Shown: positions 8,526 through 17,587 of the stretch, piece after piece | How the letters are laid out: every line of letters begins with the position of its first letter | How positions within the stretch are numbered: the stretch's first letter is position 1 | Source of the DNA: Neopusillimonas maritima | GTDB lineage: Bacteria; Pseudomonadota; Gammaproteobacteria; Burkholderiales; Burkholderiaceae_B | DNA length: 64,000 nucleotides | Direction: 5' to 3' (one strand) | Assembly (NCBI RefSeq): GCF_040930455.2 | Contig: NZ_CP170494.1 | The notes under the pieces: generated by a model | Told to the model about the DNA's origin: nothing | The model's database searches: none | What the model saw: the letters and a program-made list of their open reading frames with translations, nothing else | Made by a program: the position numbers and the translations under genes

Positions 8526-9467
8526 TTAGCCTTCTTCGACCTCGACTTCGGCGTCGTCTTTTTTAACTGGCTTAACCAAATCTTCGCGTTTAATGCCCAG
8601 CCACATGGCAATGGCGGCGGCAACGAAAACGGAAGAATAGATACCAAACCAAATGCCGATCGTAAGAGCAAGGGCAAAATAGTGTAGCGTCGGCCCACCA
8701 AAGATCAGCATCGACAACACCATAATTTGTGTTGATGTGTGGGTGATGATGGTGCGGGAAATGGTTTGGGTGATTGCGCTGTCGATCACCTCCGTGGTTG
8801 AAGCCCGCCGTTGCTTACGGAAATTTTCACGGATACGGTCCATGATCACCACCGACTCGTTTACCGAGTAGCCCAGTACTGCAAGAACACCGGCCAGTAC
8901 GGCTAAAGAAAACTCCCATTGGAAAAAGGCGAAAAAGCCCAGAATGATAATGACGTCGTGGAAGTTGGCTACGACCCCTGCAATAGCGAACTTCCATTCG
9001 AAACGCAGGGCCAGGTAAACCATAATGCCGATAACAACACACAATAAGGCCAGCAGGCCGTTTGTGACCAGCTCTTCACCTACTTGCGGGCCAACAAACT
9101 CCACCCGGCGTAACTCCACGTTCGGCGTGTCGGCCTGCAGTGCAGCCATGACTTTCTCGCTTTGAACCGTGGCGTCTTCACCCTCCGCCACCGGCAGGCG
9201 AATCATGACATCGCGCGAGGTGCCGAAATTCTGTACCTGGAAGTCGGAGTAGCCGATTTCACTCAGGGCGTTGCGAACCTGCCCAAGATCGGCTGATTGC
9301 TGATAGTGGGTTTCCATGACGGTGCCACCCGTAAACTCGATAGATAAATGGAATCCGCGCGTGGCAATAAAAAATACAGCTAAAGCAAAAGTGATCAGGC
9401 TGATCAGGTTCAGCACCAGCGCGTGGCGCATGAACGGAATGGTGCGTTTGATTCTAAAGAGTTCCAT
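8526..9467 (-). CDS. secF: Protein translocase subunit SecF
   Basis: Inner-membrane partner of SecD in the SecDF-YajC complex, which uses proton motive force to help Sec export. It has 313 residues. A first transmembrane helix (about 15-33) precedes a periplasmic domain containing IEFTGGTVMETH, then five membrane helices with the family pattern GYSVNESVVIMDRIREN. It ends in a charged cytoplasmic tail (DDAEVEVEEG). It is the last gene of the queA-tgt-yajC-secD-secF operon, 51 bases after secD. Confidence 0.96.
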   Translation of the reverse strand: MELFRIKRTIPFMRHALVLNLISLITFALAVFFIATRGFHLSIEFTGGTVMETHYQQSADLGQVRNALSEIGYSDFQVQNFGTSRDVMIRLPVAEGEDATVQSEKVMAALQADTPNVELRRVEFVGPQVGEELVTNGLLALLCVVIGIMVYLALRFEWKFAIAGVVANFHDVIIILGFFAFFQWEFSLAVLAGVLAVLGYSVNESVVIMDRIRENFRKQRRASTTEVIDSAITQTISRTIITHTSTQIMVLSMLIFGGPTLHYFALALTIGIWFGIYSSVFVAAAIAMWLGIKREDLVKPVKKDDAEVEVEEG

Positions 9468-9518
9468 TATTTCGTTGCCTAAATGATTGGGGCGAATAAT
9501 TGCATGTTGGATCGGGCT

Positions 9519-11387
9519 TTAATCTTTCGGCTTCCAGATTTGCCCGATTGAAATGCTTTGCAGCTTACGACGACGCCCGTACCAAAGGTTGGTGATGGCC
9601 CGTACACCCACGACAGAAGAAAACATGGAGGTTAGGATCCCGATGCAATGCACGACGGCAAAACCGCGAACCGGCCCGGAACCAAATGCCAGCAACGCCA
9701 GCCCCACAATAAGTGTCGTCAGGTTGGAGTCGAGAATGGTGCCCCAGGCTCGTTCAAAACCTTGATGAATCGCCTGCTGCGGCGCCATTCCGCCTCGCAG
9801 TTCTTCCCTGATCCGTTCGTTGATCAGCACGTTTGCATCAATCGCCATACCCAGGGCTAGCGCCAAGGCAGCGATACCCGGTAATGTAAGTGTGGCCTGC
9901 AACATGGAAAGGACACCCAGCAGCAACAAAATATTGAAGCTCAGTCCAAGGGTGGAGAAGACACCGAACAGGTGATAGTAAATAATGATGAACAAGGCCA
10001 AAGCAGCAAAGCCCCACATCACTGATTTAAAGCCCATTTCAATATTTTCCGCGCCCAGGCTGGGTCCGATAGTGCGCTCTTCAATAATCTCCATGGGTGC
10101 CGCCAAGGCACCGGCGCGCAAGAGCAGCGCAATATCCGAGGCTTCTTGTGCCGTCATGCTGCCGGAAATTTGAACTTGCCCCCCCGGAATTTCACTGCGG
10201 ATAACGGGCGCGGTTACCACCTGGCCTTTACCCTTTTCAAATAGCAGAATAGCCATGCGTTTACCCACGTTGTCGCGGGTAACGTCGCGGAAAATACGAG
10301 CGCCTTTTTGGTCGAGCGTGAGGTTGACCGATGGTTGCTGGGTTTGCTGGTCGCGCCCGGGTTGGGCATCTTGCAGGTTCTCACCGGTCAGGACTACCTG
10401 TCGACGCAACAGAAGCGGGCGCCCATCAGTGTCTTCGTATCGCTCCAGGCCAAAGGGTACGCGGCCGGCGGCCAAAGCGTTCTGGGCCGATTGTGACTCA
10501 TCGACCATGCGAATTTCAAGAGTTGCCGTACGACCAAGAATTTCCTTGGCTTTGGCAACGTCTTGAACCCCCGGCAACTGAACAACAATGCGGTCGGCAC
10601 CTTGGCGCTGAATAATGGGTTCGGCGACGCCCAGTTCGTTAATCCGGTTATGCAGCGTCGTGATGTTCTGTTGCAGCGCATTGTTTTGAACCTCCGTAAC
10701 CGCGCTTTCGGTTAGCCGGGAGGTGAGCACGAAACGGTCTCCATTTTCAGAGACCGAGTAAATCATTTCGGGTAAACGGTTGCGCAACACAGAAGCGGCG
10801 TTGTTAGCGGCGTCTTCGTTGTCGAACTGGGCCACGATTGACATGCCGTCGCGCTCGACCCCGCCGGTACGAACACCTTCTTCACGCAGGATAACGCGGA
10901 CGTCGTTGGCCAGCGTGTCGTAGCGGCCGTTCAGAGCCCCCTGCATGTCAACCTGCAGCAGGAAGTGAACGCCACCGCGCAAATCGAGCCCCAGATACAT
11001 GGGGCTGGCACCCAATGCAGTGAGCCAGTTGGGTGACGACGGCAGCAAATTCAACGCGACGGTGTAATCGGGGTCGGCCGGGTTGGGGTTCAGCGCATTC
11101 TCGATAACATCTTTGGCTTGCAACTGTGTGTCGGTTGAGTCGAAACGAAAACGAACCGTGCCCACCGGCCCGTTTTGCTCAAAGAATGAACCTGTTGTTG
11201 GGATGTTTTTTTCATCCAACAATTGCTGGACGCGGCCCATCATGTTGGCTTCAACCTTGACCGCTGTTTTGGCAGGTGCAATCTGGACGGCAGGCGATTC
11301 GCCGAAGAAATTGGGCAGGGTATAAAGAAGCCCAATAATGACAGCAGCCAGAACGATGAGATATTTCCAGAGGGGGTAACGGTTCAT
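9519..11387 (-). CDS. secD: Protein translocase subunit SecD
   Basis: Large SecDF subunit of 622 residues. The N-terminal transmembrane helix is followed by a long periplasmic region (P1) that starts after LGLDLRGGVHFLLQVD. The C-terminal membrane domain carries LALGMAIDANVLINERIREE, the conserved segment with the Asp linked to proton use. It is separated from yajC by 73 bases that contain a GC hairpin. Confidence 0.96.
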   Translation of the reverse strand: MNRYPLWKYLIVLAAVIIGLLYTLPNFFGESPAVQIAPAKTAVKVEANMMGRVQQLLDEKNIPTTGSFFEQNGPVGTVRFRFDSTDTQLQAKDVIENALNPNPADPDYTVALNLLPSSPNWLTALGASPMYLGLDLRGGVHFLLQVDMQGALNGRYDTLANDVRVILREEGVRTGGVERDGMSIVAQFDNEDAANNAASVLRNRLPEMIYSVSENGDRFVLTSRLTESAVTEVQNNALQQNITTLHNRINELGVAEPIIQRQGADRIVVQLPGVQDVAKAKEILGRTATLEIRMVDESQSAQNALAAGRVPFGLERYEDTDGRPLLLRRQVVLTGENLQDAQPGRDQQTQQPSVNLTLDQKGARIFRDVTRDNVGKRMAILLFEKGKGQVVTAPVIRSEIPGGQVQISGSMTAQEASDIALLLRAGALAAPMEIIEERTIGPSLGAENIEMGFKSVMWGFAALALFIIIYYHLFGVFSTLGLSFNILLLLGVLSMLQATLTLPGIAALALALGMAIDANVLINERIREELRGGMAPQQAIHQGFERAWGTILDSNLTTLIVGLALLAFGSGPVRGFAVVHCIGILTSMFSSVVGVRAITNLWYGRRRKLQSISIGQIWKPKD

Positions 11388-11414
11388 TGCGGATCAACGG
11401 TTGAAATGTAAACA

Positions 11415-11440
11415 AGCCCCGTTTCGGTGGATACGGGGCT
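11415..11440 (-). other. Intercistronic hairpin between yajC and secD
   Basis: A perfect 8-base inverted repeat (arms 11415-11422 and 11433-11440, GC-rich) with a 10-base loop lies in the yajC-secD gap. On the minus strand it is followed by only a loose T-rich run. It may act as a weak attenuator, an mRNA stabiliser or a processing site rather than a full terminator. Confidence 0.5.
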
Positions 11441-11460
11441 GAAAAGGAGCAGGTTGCTGC

Positions 11461-11802
11461 TTATAGTGCTTTGATGGTGCCTTTGGGCAACACCGAGGCA
11501 ACGGCGGTACGCTGCAAAACCACTTCAACAGGCTTGTCGGCCAGCGAGGTTACTTCGACGGTGATGTAGCTGTCGCTGACTTTGGTGACTTTGCCCAACA
11601 TCCCGCCCGTGGTAATGATTTCGTCGCCTTTGGCCAACGCGGCCACCATATTGCGATGTTCCTTTTGCCGCTTCATTTGGGGGCGGATCATAAGGAAATA
11701 CAGAATGACGAACATTAAAATGATGGGTAGCATACCCATCAGTGCATTACCTTCGCCGGCTGCCTGTGCGACGATTTGTGAAAGGGTGTCAACGAGGGAC
11801 AT
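11461..11802 (-). CDS. yajC: Preprotein translocase accessory subunit YajC
   Basis: Small inner-membrane protein of the SecDF-YajC complex (113 residues). It has one hydrophobic segment (about 20-42, LPIILMFVILYFLMIRP), then the conserved QMKRQKEHRNMV and GDEIITTGGMLGKV motifs. A good ribosome-binding site (AGGAGT) precedes the ATG. It starts 48 bases after tgt in the same operon. Confidence 0.96.
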   Translation of the reverse strand: MSLVDTLSQIVAQAAGEGNALMGMLPIILMFVILYFLMIRPQMKRQKEHRNMVAALAKGDEIITTGGMLGKVTKVSDSYITVEVTSLADKPVEVVLQRTAVASVLPKGTIKAL

Positions 11803-11850
11803 TCATTACTCCTGATTTTAGGTTTAGCGTTCTATTGTAGCGATATCTGG

Positions 11851-12987
11851 CTATTGGATGCCGCGCGATCGATTTTCTGTAAATTCAGCTTTCCATTGCT
11901 GGAACGATCCGTTCTCGATGGCTTCGCGCATCTCGGCCATTATCTTTAGGTAAAAGTAAAGATTATGCAAGGTGTTTAGCCTCGATCCCGTTATTTCGTT
12001 GGCCCGTTGCAGGTGATGCAGATAAGCGCGCGAGAAATGTTGGCAAGTGTGGCAATGGCAATCGGGATCAAGCGGCTGGGTGTCATCTTTATAACGGGCA
12101 TTGCGAATTTTGATATCGCCGTAACGGGTAAACAGCCAGCCATTGCGGGCGTTTCGGGTTGGCATGACGCAATCAAACATGTCTACGCCGTGGCTGACTC
12201 CCTCAACCAGGTCTTCAGGTGTGCCTACGCCCATTAAATAGCGAGGTGCGTTGTCGGGCAATTTGGGGGCCACATGACGCAGGACGCGCATCATTTCCTC
12301 TTTGGGTTCCCCGACCGATAATCCCCCAATCGCATAGCCGTGAAAGCCGATTTGCGTCAGGCCTGCAAGTGATTCGTCGCGCAGATCTTCGTACATGCCC
12401 CCTTGTACGATACCGAACAAGGCGTTGGGGTTTTCCAGTTCATTGAAGGCATTCTTTGAGCGTTGCGCCCAGCGCAGGGACATGCGCATTGACTGAGCGG
12501 CTTCTTCGTGCGTGGCTGGACGTCCATCTATTTTGTAAGGGGTGCATTCATCGAACACCATGACAATATCTGAGTTCAAGGCGCGCTGAATACGCATGGA
12601 CTCTTCCGGTGTCAGAAACAGGCGCGAGCCGTCGATAGGAGAGGCAAACTTCACGCCTTCTTCAGTAATTTTGCGCAGGCCGTCGAGACTGAATACCTGG
12701 AAGCCGCCGGAGTCGGTAAGAATGGGACGAGACCATTGCATGAAACCATGCAAACCTTGATGTTTTTCAATGACTTCCGTGCCGGGGCGCAGCCATAGGT
12801 GAAATGTATTTCCCAAAATGATTTGTGCGCCAATGTCGTCTAGTTCGTGAGGTAACATGGCTTTCACGCTGCCATACGTACCGACCGGCATGAAAATGGG
12901 CGTTTCCACCACGCCGTGGTTCAACGTCACCTGGCCTCTGCGGGCCGGCCCATCGGTTTTGAGAAGTTTGAAATTCAATCCGGTCAT
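11851..12987 (-). CDS. tgt: tRNA-guanine transglycosylase
   Basis: Exchanges guanine-34 for preQ1 in GUN-anticodon tRNAs during queuosine synthesis. The catalytic and binding motifs are present: LTDSGGFQVFSL near residue 90, FDCVMPTRNARNG near 265, and a zinc site formed by CHCHTC plus a later His near 305-330. It has 378 residues, the standard bacterial length. Its ATG overlaps the queA stop by four bases. Confidence 0.97.
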   Translation of the reverse strand: MTGLNFKLLKTDGPARRGQVTLNHGVVETPIFMPVGTYGSVKAMLPHELDDIGAQIILGNTFHLWLRPGTEVIEKHQGLHGFMQWSRPILTDSGGFQVFSLDGLRKITEEGVKFASPIDGSRLFLTPEESMRIQRALNSDIVMVFDECTPYKIDGRPATHEEAAQSMRMSLRWAQRSKNAFNELENPNALFGIVQGGMYEDLRDESLAGLTQIGFHGYAIGGLSVGEPKEEMMRVLRHVAPKLPDNAPRYLMGVGTPEDLVEGVSHGVDMFDCVMPTRNARNGWLFTRYGDIKIRNARYKDDTQPLDPDCHCHTCQHFSRAYLHHLQRANEITGSRLNTLHNLYFYLKIMAEMREAIENGSFQQWKAEFTENRSRGIQ

Positions 12988-14051
12988 TTGGAAGGGGTCT
13001 CGATAAACATGGCGTCGCCATAACTGAAAAAGCGGTACTGCTGCGCAACCGCGTGTTCATAAGCCTGCTTGATCGGCGTCATGCCTGCCAGGGCGGAAAC
13101 CAGCATCAGCAGGGTTGAGCGCGGTAAGTGAAAGTTGGTGATGAGGGCGTTGACCAGATCAAACTGGTAACCCGGTGTAATGAATAAGTTTGTATCGCCC
13201 GAAATGTCGACCCCAGCCTGGCCCGCCTCTCTTTGCTTTGCCGCCGATTCCAGCGCTCGCACGCTGGTGGTGCCAACGGCAATAATTCGCCTGCCTTGCT
13301 GTCGCGTTTCATCAACAAGCTTTAACGTTTCAGCGGGTACGGTATAGCGCTCGAAATGCATTTTGTGTTCGGTCAGTTTTTCCACCCGAACCGGTTGGAA
13401 TGTGCCGGCGCCTACATGCAGGGTCACAAAAGCAAGCCGGACCCCCTTGTTTTTCAATTGTTCAAGCACAACATCATCGAAGTGCAATCCTGCCGTAGGT
13501 GCCGCCACGGCGCCGGGCTCTTGTGCATAAACGGTTTGATATCGCGCTTCGTCTTGGGCGTCTGCCGCATGTTCAATGTACGGTGGCAGCGGTGTCATAC
13601 CATGCTCGTCCAGCGCGTCAAGTACGTTAACCGGAAACTGAACGGAAAAAAGTTCGCCTTCGCGACCGGTGACCGTCAGGCTTAAATTCGGGGCAATATG
13701 CAATACCGTGCCGGGTTTGGGCGATTTGCTGGACTTAATATGCGATAGCGCCTGTTTATCTTCGGTGATTCTTTCAATGAGCAATTCCACCTTGCCACCC
13801 GTGTCTTTCTGTCCCAAAAGACGCGCCTTGATCACTTTTGTGTTGTTGAATACCAATAAGTCTCCCGCTTTTAAGAAGTCGGGTAAATCAAGAAATTGGC
13901 GGTCGTGAATTTGCGATAAGGTGTCCAGGTGCAATAAGCGGCTGGCACTGCGTTGGTCGGCTGGTGTTTGGGCAATCAGCGCTTCAGGTAAATCGTAATC
14001 GAATTGTGAGAGGCGCAATTCGTTGTTGTCGGGATAGGGTTTTTCGGTCAT
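12984..14051 (-). CDS. queA: tRNA preQ1(34) S-adenosylmethionine ribosyltransferase-isomerase
   Basis: Transfers the ribosyl part of SAM to preQ1 in tRNA to form epoxyqueuosine. I placed the start at the ATG at 14051 (355 residues, starting MTEKPYPDNN), because the core LSQFDYDLPEALIAQ follows shortly after. The longer reading to 14135 adds 28 residues unlike the family and runs into the divergent dacB gene. Family motifs such as GDLLVFNNTKVI, AAPTAGLHF and NFHLPRSTLLMLVSA are intact. It is the first gene of the queA-to-secF operon. Confidence 0.96.
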   Translation of the reverse strand: MTEKPYPDNNELRLSQFDYDLPEALIAQTPADQRSASRLLHLDTLSQIHDRQFLDLPDFLKAGDLLVFNNTKVIKARLLGQKDTGGKVELLIERITEDKQALSHIKSSKSPKPGTVLHIAPNLSLTVTGREGELFSVQFPVNVLDALDEHGMTPLPPYIEHAADAQDEARYQTVYAQEPGAVAAPTAGLHFDDVVLEQLKNKGVRLAFVTLHVGAGTFQPVRVEKLTEHKMHFERYTVPAETLKLVDETRQQGRRIIAVGTTSVRALESAAKQREAGQAGVDISGDTNLFITPGYQFDLVNALITNFHLPRSTLLMLVSALAGMTPIKQAYEHAVAQQYRFFSYGDAMFIETPSK

Positions 14052-14111
14052 GAAACAGAACGTGCTTTTCGGTATGCTTTGTGTTTGGGTTGACTCAACA
14101 GGATGACATTG

Positions 14112-15575
14112 ATGCTTGCGCATTTTACTCGGCACCGGAAGGCGGCGGTTTCAAAGCTCGGTTTGATACTCGGTTGTGCGTGTGTGTTGGGCCTTAGTTT
14201 ACCGGTGTCGGGCAGTAGCCAGACGTTGCCGGAACCTTTGCAGCAGGCCTGGCGACAAACCGGCTTAACTACCAATGACGTCTCCGTCGTCGTGAAAGAG
14301 TTGAACGGCCCGGTGTTGTTTTCCATTAATCCCGAGGTGCCGCGTAATCCTGCTTCAGTCATGAAAATGGTCACAACCTGGGCGGCTTTGTCTGAACTGG
14401 GGCCCGATTATCAGTGGCGTACGGCGTTTTTTTACGATGGTGTGCCGGTTCCCGACGCCCAGGGGTCACTGCCCAAGCCGATTTACCTCAAGGCGTCGGG
14501 CGATCCTTTTATGCAGGTCGAGGAGCTCTGGGCTTTATTACGTGAATTGCGCTTGCGCGGGGTGAAGAATTTAACGGAGGTGGTGGTTGATCGATCCATT
14601 TTCGGGCCGGTGGCGATTGATCCCGGTGCTTTCGATGCGGCCCCCGATCGCCCTTACAACGCCAGTCCCGATGCCATGATGGTTGGTTTAGGTGCCGTTC
14701 GGCTGTCTTTTCAGCCCGATTACCTGGCCCGAAAGTGGATTCCGGTTGTTGACCCCCCGGTTCGGGGTATTCGGGTTCAGGGCGAGGTGGCATGGAGCGA
14801 TGCTGTTTGCCCGGGGTCGCCGCGGGTCTCAACCCAAGTTTTCCCCAGTGCGTCCGGGGCGGTTGTTGTGCAAGTTGATGGAACGGCGGCAGGATCTTGT
14901 GGCGAGTTCAGTGTTTATCGTCTTGCGATGAATCAGCCCGCCTACTTCGACGCTGTTTTTCGTTTGTTGTGGCGTGAGCTTGGCGGTACGTTAGGCAGGG
15001 GTATTCGACAAGGTGAAACTCCGCCTGGTGCATCGCTTTTCGTGTGGCATGATTCCGAGACGCTTTCAGATATGATTCGCCACGTAAATAAATACAGCAA
15101 TAACGTCATGGCGCGTACCCTCTTGTTAACGCTGGCGGCTGAGTCCGGTGCCTATGGCGCAACGCCCGAAGCCGGTGCGCGGATTGCGCTCGATTTGTTG
15201 CGCCGCCAGGGCATCGATACCCGTGGTTGGGTTATTGATAACGGTTCAGGCTTGTCGCGCGACGGCCGCCTGACGGCGGCCGGTTTGGTGCAAATGCTGG
15301 ATACGGCTTGGAACTCACCGCTTATGCCTGAATTCATGTCGTCTTTGGCCATTGCGGGGGTCGATGGAACGGTTCGCCGGCGTTTGCGTAATGATGAAGC
15401 GCGCGGAATGGCCCATTTAAAAACGGGAACATTGCGCGATACCCGTGCGATTGCAGGTTATGTGTTGGGTGAAAGCGGCAGGCGATACGCCCTTGTAAGT
15501 ATGGTCAATGGCAATCGAACCGGTGCCATGCGGTCTTTTGATGATGCACTGATTCGCTGGTTAAGCACTCAGTAA
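14112..15575 (+). CDS. dacB: D-alanyl-D-alanine carboxypeptidase/endopeptidase (PBP4)
   Basis: Periplasmic class C low-molecular-weight penicillin-binding protein that trims or cleaves peptidoglycan cross-links. The active-site motifs are SVMK (S82-K85), SNN (about 329-331) and KTG (437-439), with the large insert between the first two that marks the PBP4 family. An N-terminal signal region with a hydrophobic core lies at about 14-34. The ATG at 14112 has AGG nine bases upstream; an ATG at 14103 lies too close to that site. It is divergent from queA. Confidence 0.93.
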   Translation: MLAHFTRHRKAAVSKLGLILGCACVLGLSLPVSGSSQTLPEPLQQAWRQTGLTTNDVSVVVKELNGPVLFSINPEVPRNPASVMKMVTTWAALSELGPDYQWRTAFFYDGVPVPDAQGSLPKPIYLKASGDPFMQVEELWALLRELRLRGVKNLTEVVVDRSIFGPVAIDPGAFDAAPDRPYNASPDAMMVGLGAVRLSFQPDYLARKWIPVVDPPVRGIRVQGEVAWSDAVCPGSPRVSTQVFPSASGAVVVQVDGTAAGSCGEFSVYRLAMNQPAYFDAVFRLLWRELGGTLGRGIRQGETPPGASLFVWHDSETLSDMIRHVNKYSNNVMARTLLLTLAAESGAYGATPEAGARIALDLLRRQGIDTRGWVIDNGSGLSRDGRLTAAGLVQMLDTAWNSPLMPEFMSSLAIAGVDGTVRRRLRNDEARGMAHLKTGTLRDTRAIAGYVLGESGRRYALVSMVNGNRTGAMRSFDDALIRWLSTQ

Positions 15576-15661
15576 GGGTGGCCGGACTTTAAGTCAAAGG
15601 CCGGCTGTAAAACGGCTAAACTTGCTACCTGAGTCTTTTAATTCTCCCGCAGGAATTTTGC

Positions 15662-16300
15662 ATGCCGATACATGAAATACGCCACCCCCTGATCCGACAC
15701 AAGTTGGGCTTGATGCGCAAAGCGGATCTCAGCACCAAGAATTTTCGCGAAATGTCGCAAGAGGTGGCGGCGCTTCTAACCTACGAGGCCACCAAAGATC
15801 TGCCCCTTGAGCCCACTGTGGTGCAAGGCTGGTGTGGCCATATCAATGTAGAGAAAATTGCCGGTAAAAAGGTTACGGTGGTACCGATTTTACGCGCCGG
15901 CATCGGCATGCTCGACGGTGTGCTTACCTTGATACCGGGCGCTAAAGTCAGCGCGGTCGGCATTGCCCGTAACGAGGAAACCCTGCAGGCGCAAACTTAT
16001 CTTGAACGTTTGGCAGATTCCCTTGATCAGCGTTTGGCACTGATTGTTGACCCCATGTTGGCCACCGGGGGCTCGATGGTTGCCACCATCGATATGCTGA
16101 AAAAAGCCGGTGCCAATAATATTCGTGCTTTGGTTCTGGTGGCGGCGCCGGAAGGGATTAAGGCGGTTGAGACTCAGCATCCCGATGTGCATATTTATAC
16201 GGCTTCGATCGATAGTCATTTAAATGATGATGGCTATATTATTCCCGGCCTGGGCGATGCCGGAGACCGAATTTTTGGCACGCGTCAAAAACACGCCTGA
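15662..16300 (+). CDS. upp: Uracil phosphoribosyltransferase
   Basis: Pyrimidine salvage enzyme that converts uracil and PRPP to UMP. The PRPP-binding loop is seen in VDPMLATGGSMVATID (about 130-145). The uracil-binding C-terminal motif YIIPGLGDAGDR is intact. The 212 residues match the family. AGGAA lies just upstream of the ATG. A weak GC hairpin (about 15581-15605) separates it from dacB, so it may have its own transcript. Confidence 0.97.
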   Translation: MPIHEIRHPLIRHKLGLMRKADLSTKNFREMSQEVAALLTYEATKDLPLEPTVVQGWCGHINVEKIAGKKVTVVPILRAGIGMLDGVLTLIPGAKVSAVGIARNEETLQAQTYLERLADSLDQRLALIVDPMLATGGSMVATIDMLKKAGANNIRALVLVAAPEGIKAVETQHPDVHIYTASIDSHLNDDGYIIPGLGDAGDRIFGTRQKHA

Positions 16301-16344
16301 TCGGCTAAAGGGCGTAATCAGTCTTTTTATTTAACATTTGTCAA

Positions 16345-16372
16345 TTGCGTTTTAGCGCCAGTCCGGTACTAT
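16345..16372 (+). promoter_or_regulatory. Candidate promoter for the DUF883 membrane cluster
   Basis: TTGCGT (16345-16350) and TACTAT (16367-16372) are spaced by 16 bases in the 141-base gap after upp. A perfect 7-base GC inverted repeat (16383-16389 and 16399-16405) follows and would lie in the 5' leader. Confidence is modest because both hexamers deviate from consensus. Confidence 0.4.
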
Positions 16373-16441
16373 GAAAAGGTAAGCGGGCCAATTAATCCGG
16401 CCCGCCGTGATCACCACTAATTTAACTAAAGGGGTGCAAAA

Positions 16442-16756
16442 ATGGCTAAAAATGAACTGAAAGCTCAAGAAGAAGAGTTTATTGAAGGCGTGAAGGAAAG
16501 CCTTGACGACGCTGAGAAGCTGCTTCGCGAAGCAGCCCAGGCAAGCGGTGAAAAAGCTGAGGAATTGCGCGAACGCGCCATGCAATCGCTGCGTCGTACG
16601 CGTTCGGCTTTGTACGACACGCAAGATGCCCTGCTTGAGCGGGGTCGTTTGGCCGCACGTGCCACCGACGACTACGTGCATGACAATCCGTGGCAGGCAA
16701 TAGGTGTCGCGGGCCTGACGGGTTTGCTCATCGGCATGTTGATCAGTCGCCGTTAA
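16442..16756 (+). CDS. DUF883 (YqjD/ElaB) family membrane-anchored protein
   Basis: A 104-residue protein of the YqjD/ElaB/YgaM family. A long charged amphipathic helical region (about 1-80, rich in Glu, Ala and Arg) is followed by the conserved DNPWQAIGVAGLTGLLIGMLISRR tail, whose hydrophobic part is a single C-terminal anchor. E. coli relatives are inner-membrane proteins that bind ribosomes in stationary phase, so a stress or growth-phase role is inferred. It is the first gene of a three-gene set resembling E. coli yqjD-yqjE-yqjK. Confidence 0.9.
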   Translation: MAKNELKAQEEEFIEGVKESLDDAEKLLREAAQASGEKAEELRERAMQSLRRTRSALYDTQDALLERGRLAARATDDYVHDNPWQAIGVAGLTGLLIGMLISRR

Positions 16757-16802
16757 GAAACGGCCCGAAATCATGTTCATTGCTTCAAGGGGCCCGTTTT
16801 AG

Positions 16803-17210
16803 ATGGCACTTCGACAATCCGCCGGCCAGTTGGCTGCAACGCTGGTTTCCATCGTCGGTACACGTTTAGAGCTTTTCTCAATCGAATTGGCGGAGCAGCG
16901 CTTGCGCCTGATAAAGGTGATGTGCCTGACGGTGGGCGCGATCTTGTGCCTGGTGCTCGCGTTGCTGGTTGTTTCGCTTTTGGTTGCGCTGTATTTCTGG
17001 CCAACCGAATATCGGTATGCGGCATTGGGCTTGCTGGCGTTGGTGTATTTGTTCGTTGGCCTGGGCTTGGCCTGGTGGGTCAAAAACGAGCTTTGCGCCA
17101 ACCCTGTCCCCTTTGAAGCAACGCTCGATGAACTGAAACGTGACCTTGCTTTGGTCAATCGGTTGCAGGAAGTGGATCGTGCCGATCGCAATCCAGGAGA
17201 TGCACCATGA
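16803..17210 (+). CDS. Phage holin family / YqjE-like membrane protein
   Basis: A 135-residue membrane protein with two adjacent hydrophobic segments (about 42-66 and 74-95) between a charged N-terminal helix (LELFSIELAEQRLRLIK) and a hydrophilic C-terminal tail. This is the layout of the YqjE/holin-like superfamily III proteins that accompany DUF883 proteins. The holin label reflects sequence family only; nothing here suggests phage lysis. Its end overlaps the next gene by four bases (ATGA). Confidence 0.82.
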   Translation: MALRQSAGQLAATLVSIVGTRLELFSIELAEQRLRLIKVMCLTVGAILCLVLALLVVSLLVALYFWPTEYRYAALGLLALVYLFVGLGLAWWVKNELCANPVPFEATLDELKRDLALVNRLQEVDRADRNPGDAP

Positions 17211-17575
17211 GCTCAACGATGTCGCGCGCCCGAGAGCGCGCTTTGCGAAAAGAGCTGCTTAGGGCCCGCGCGGCCGTCGAGCGTCAGTCGTTGCGTAAAT
17301 CCACGTGCGATGTCGTGCACGACATCTCGCCCGCAGCATTGGTTCGTAGCGTGGTGCCGCGTTCGTTGTCGTCTGGTAAAGGGGCGGGTGCCGCGCTCAT
17401 GCAGGGCGCCCGCTTTTTGAGCCGTTATCCGTTTCTGGTTTCTACGTTGTCCGGCCTGTTTTCAGGAAGGGGGCGTTCGCGCACTCGCTTATTGAAGGCA
17501 GGTGTGGGCGTTGTTGCAGCCTGGCAAATGGTGAAGCTGTTAAAGCCCGGCCAGGGCTCGCCGGACGCATCTTGA
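17207..17575 (+). CDS. Hypothetical protein, third gene of yqjD/yqjE-like cluster
   Basis: A 122-residue basic protein that I cannot assign to a named family. The N-terminal 35 residues are Arg-rich and probably helical. The middle contains a moderately hydrophobic stretch (about 65-82). The C-terminal part (about 95-112, LLKAGVGVVAAWQMVKLL) looks like a short membrane-associated helix. It starts inside the end of the YqjE-like gene, so the two are probably translationally coupled. By position it corresponds to yqjK, but I see no firm sequence support for that. Confidence 0.72.
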   Translation: MSSTMSRARERALRKELLRARAAVERQSLRKSTCDVVHDISPAALVRSVVPRSLSSGKGAGAALMQGARFLSRYPFLVSTLSGLFSGRGRSRTRLLKAGVGVVAAWQMVKLLKPGQGSPDAS

Positions 17576-17587
17576 GGCAGCACAACA

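Noticed and set aside
16803..17210. The holin-like gene as evidence for a prophage
   Set aside because: It lies in a yqjD-yqjE-like housekeeping membrane cluster with no other phage gene nearby.
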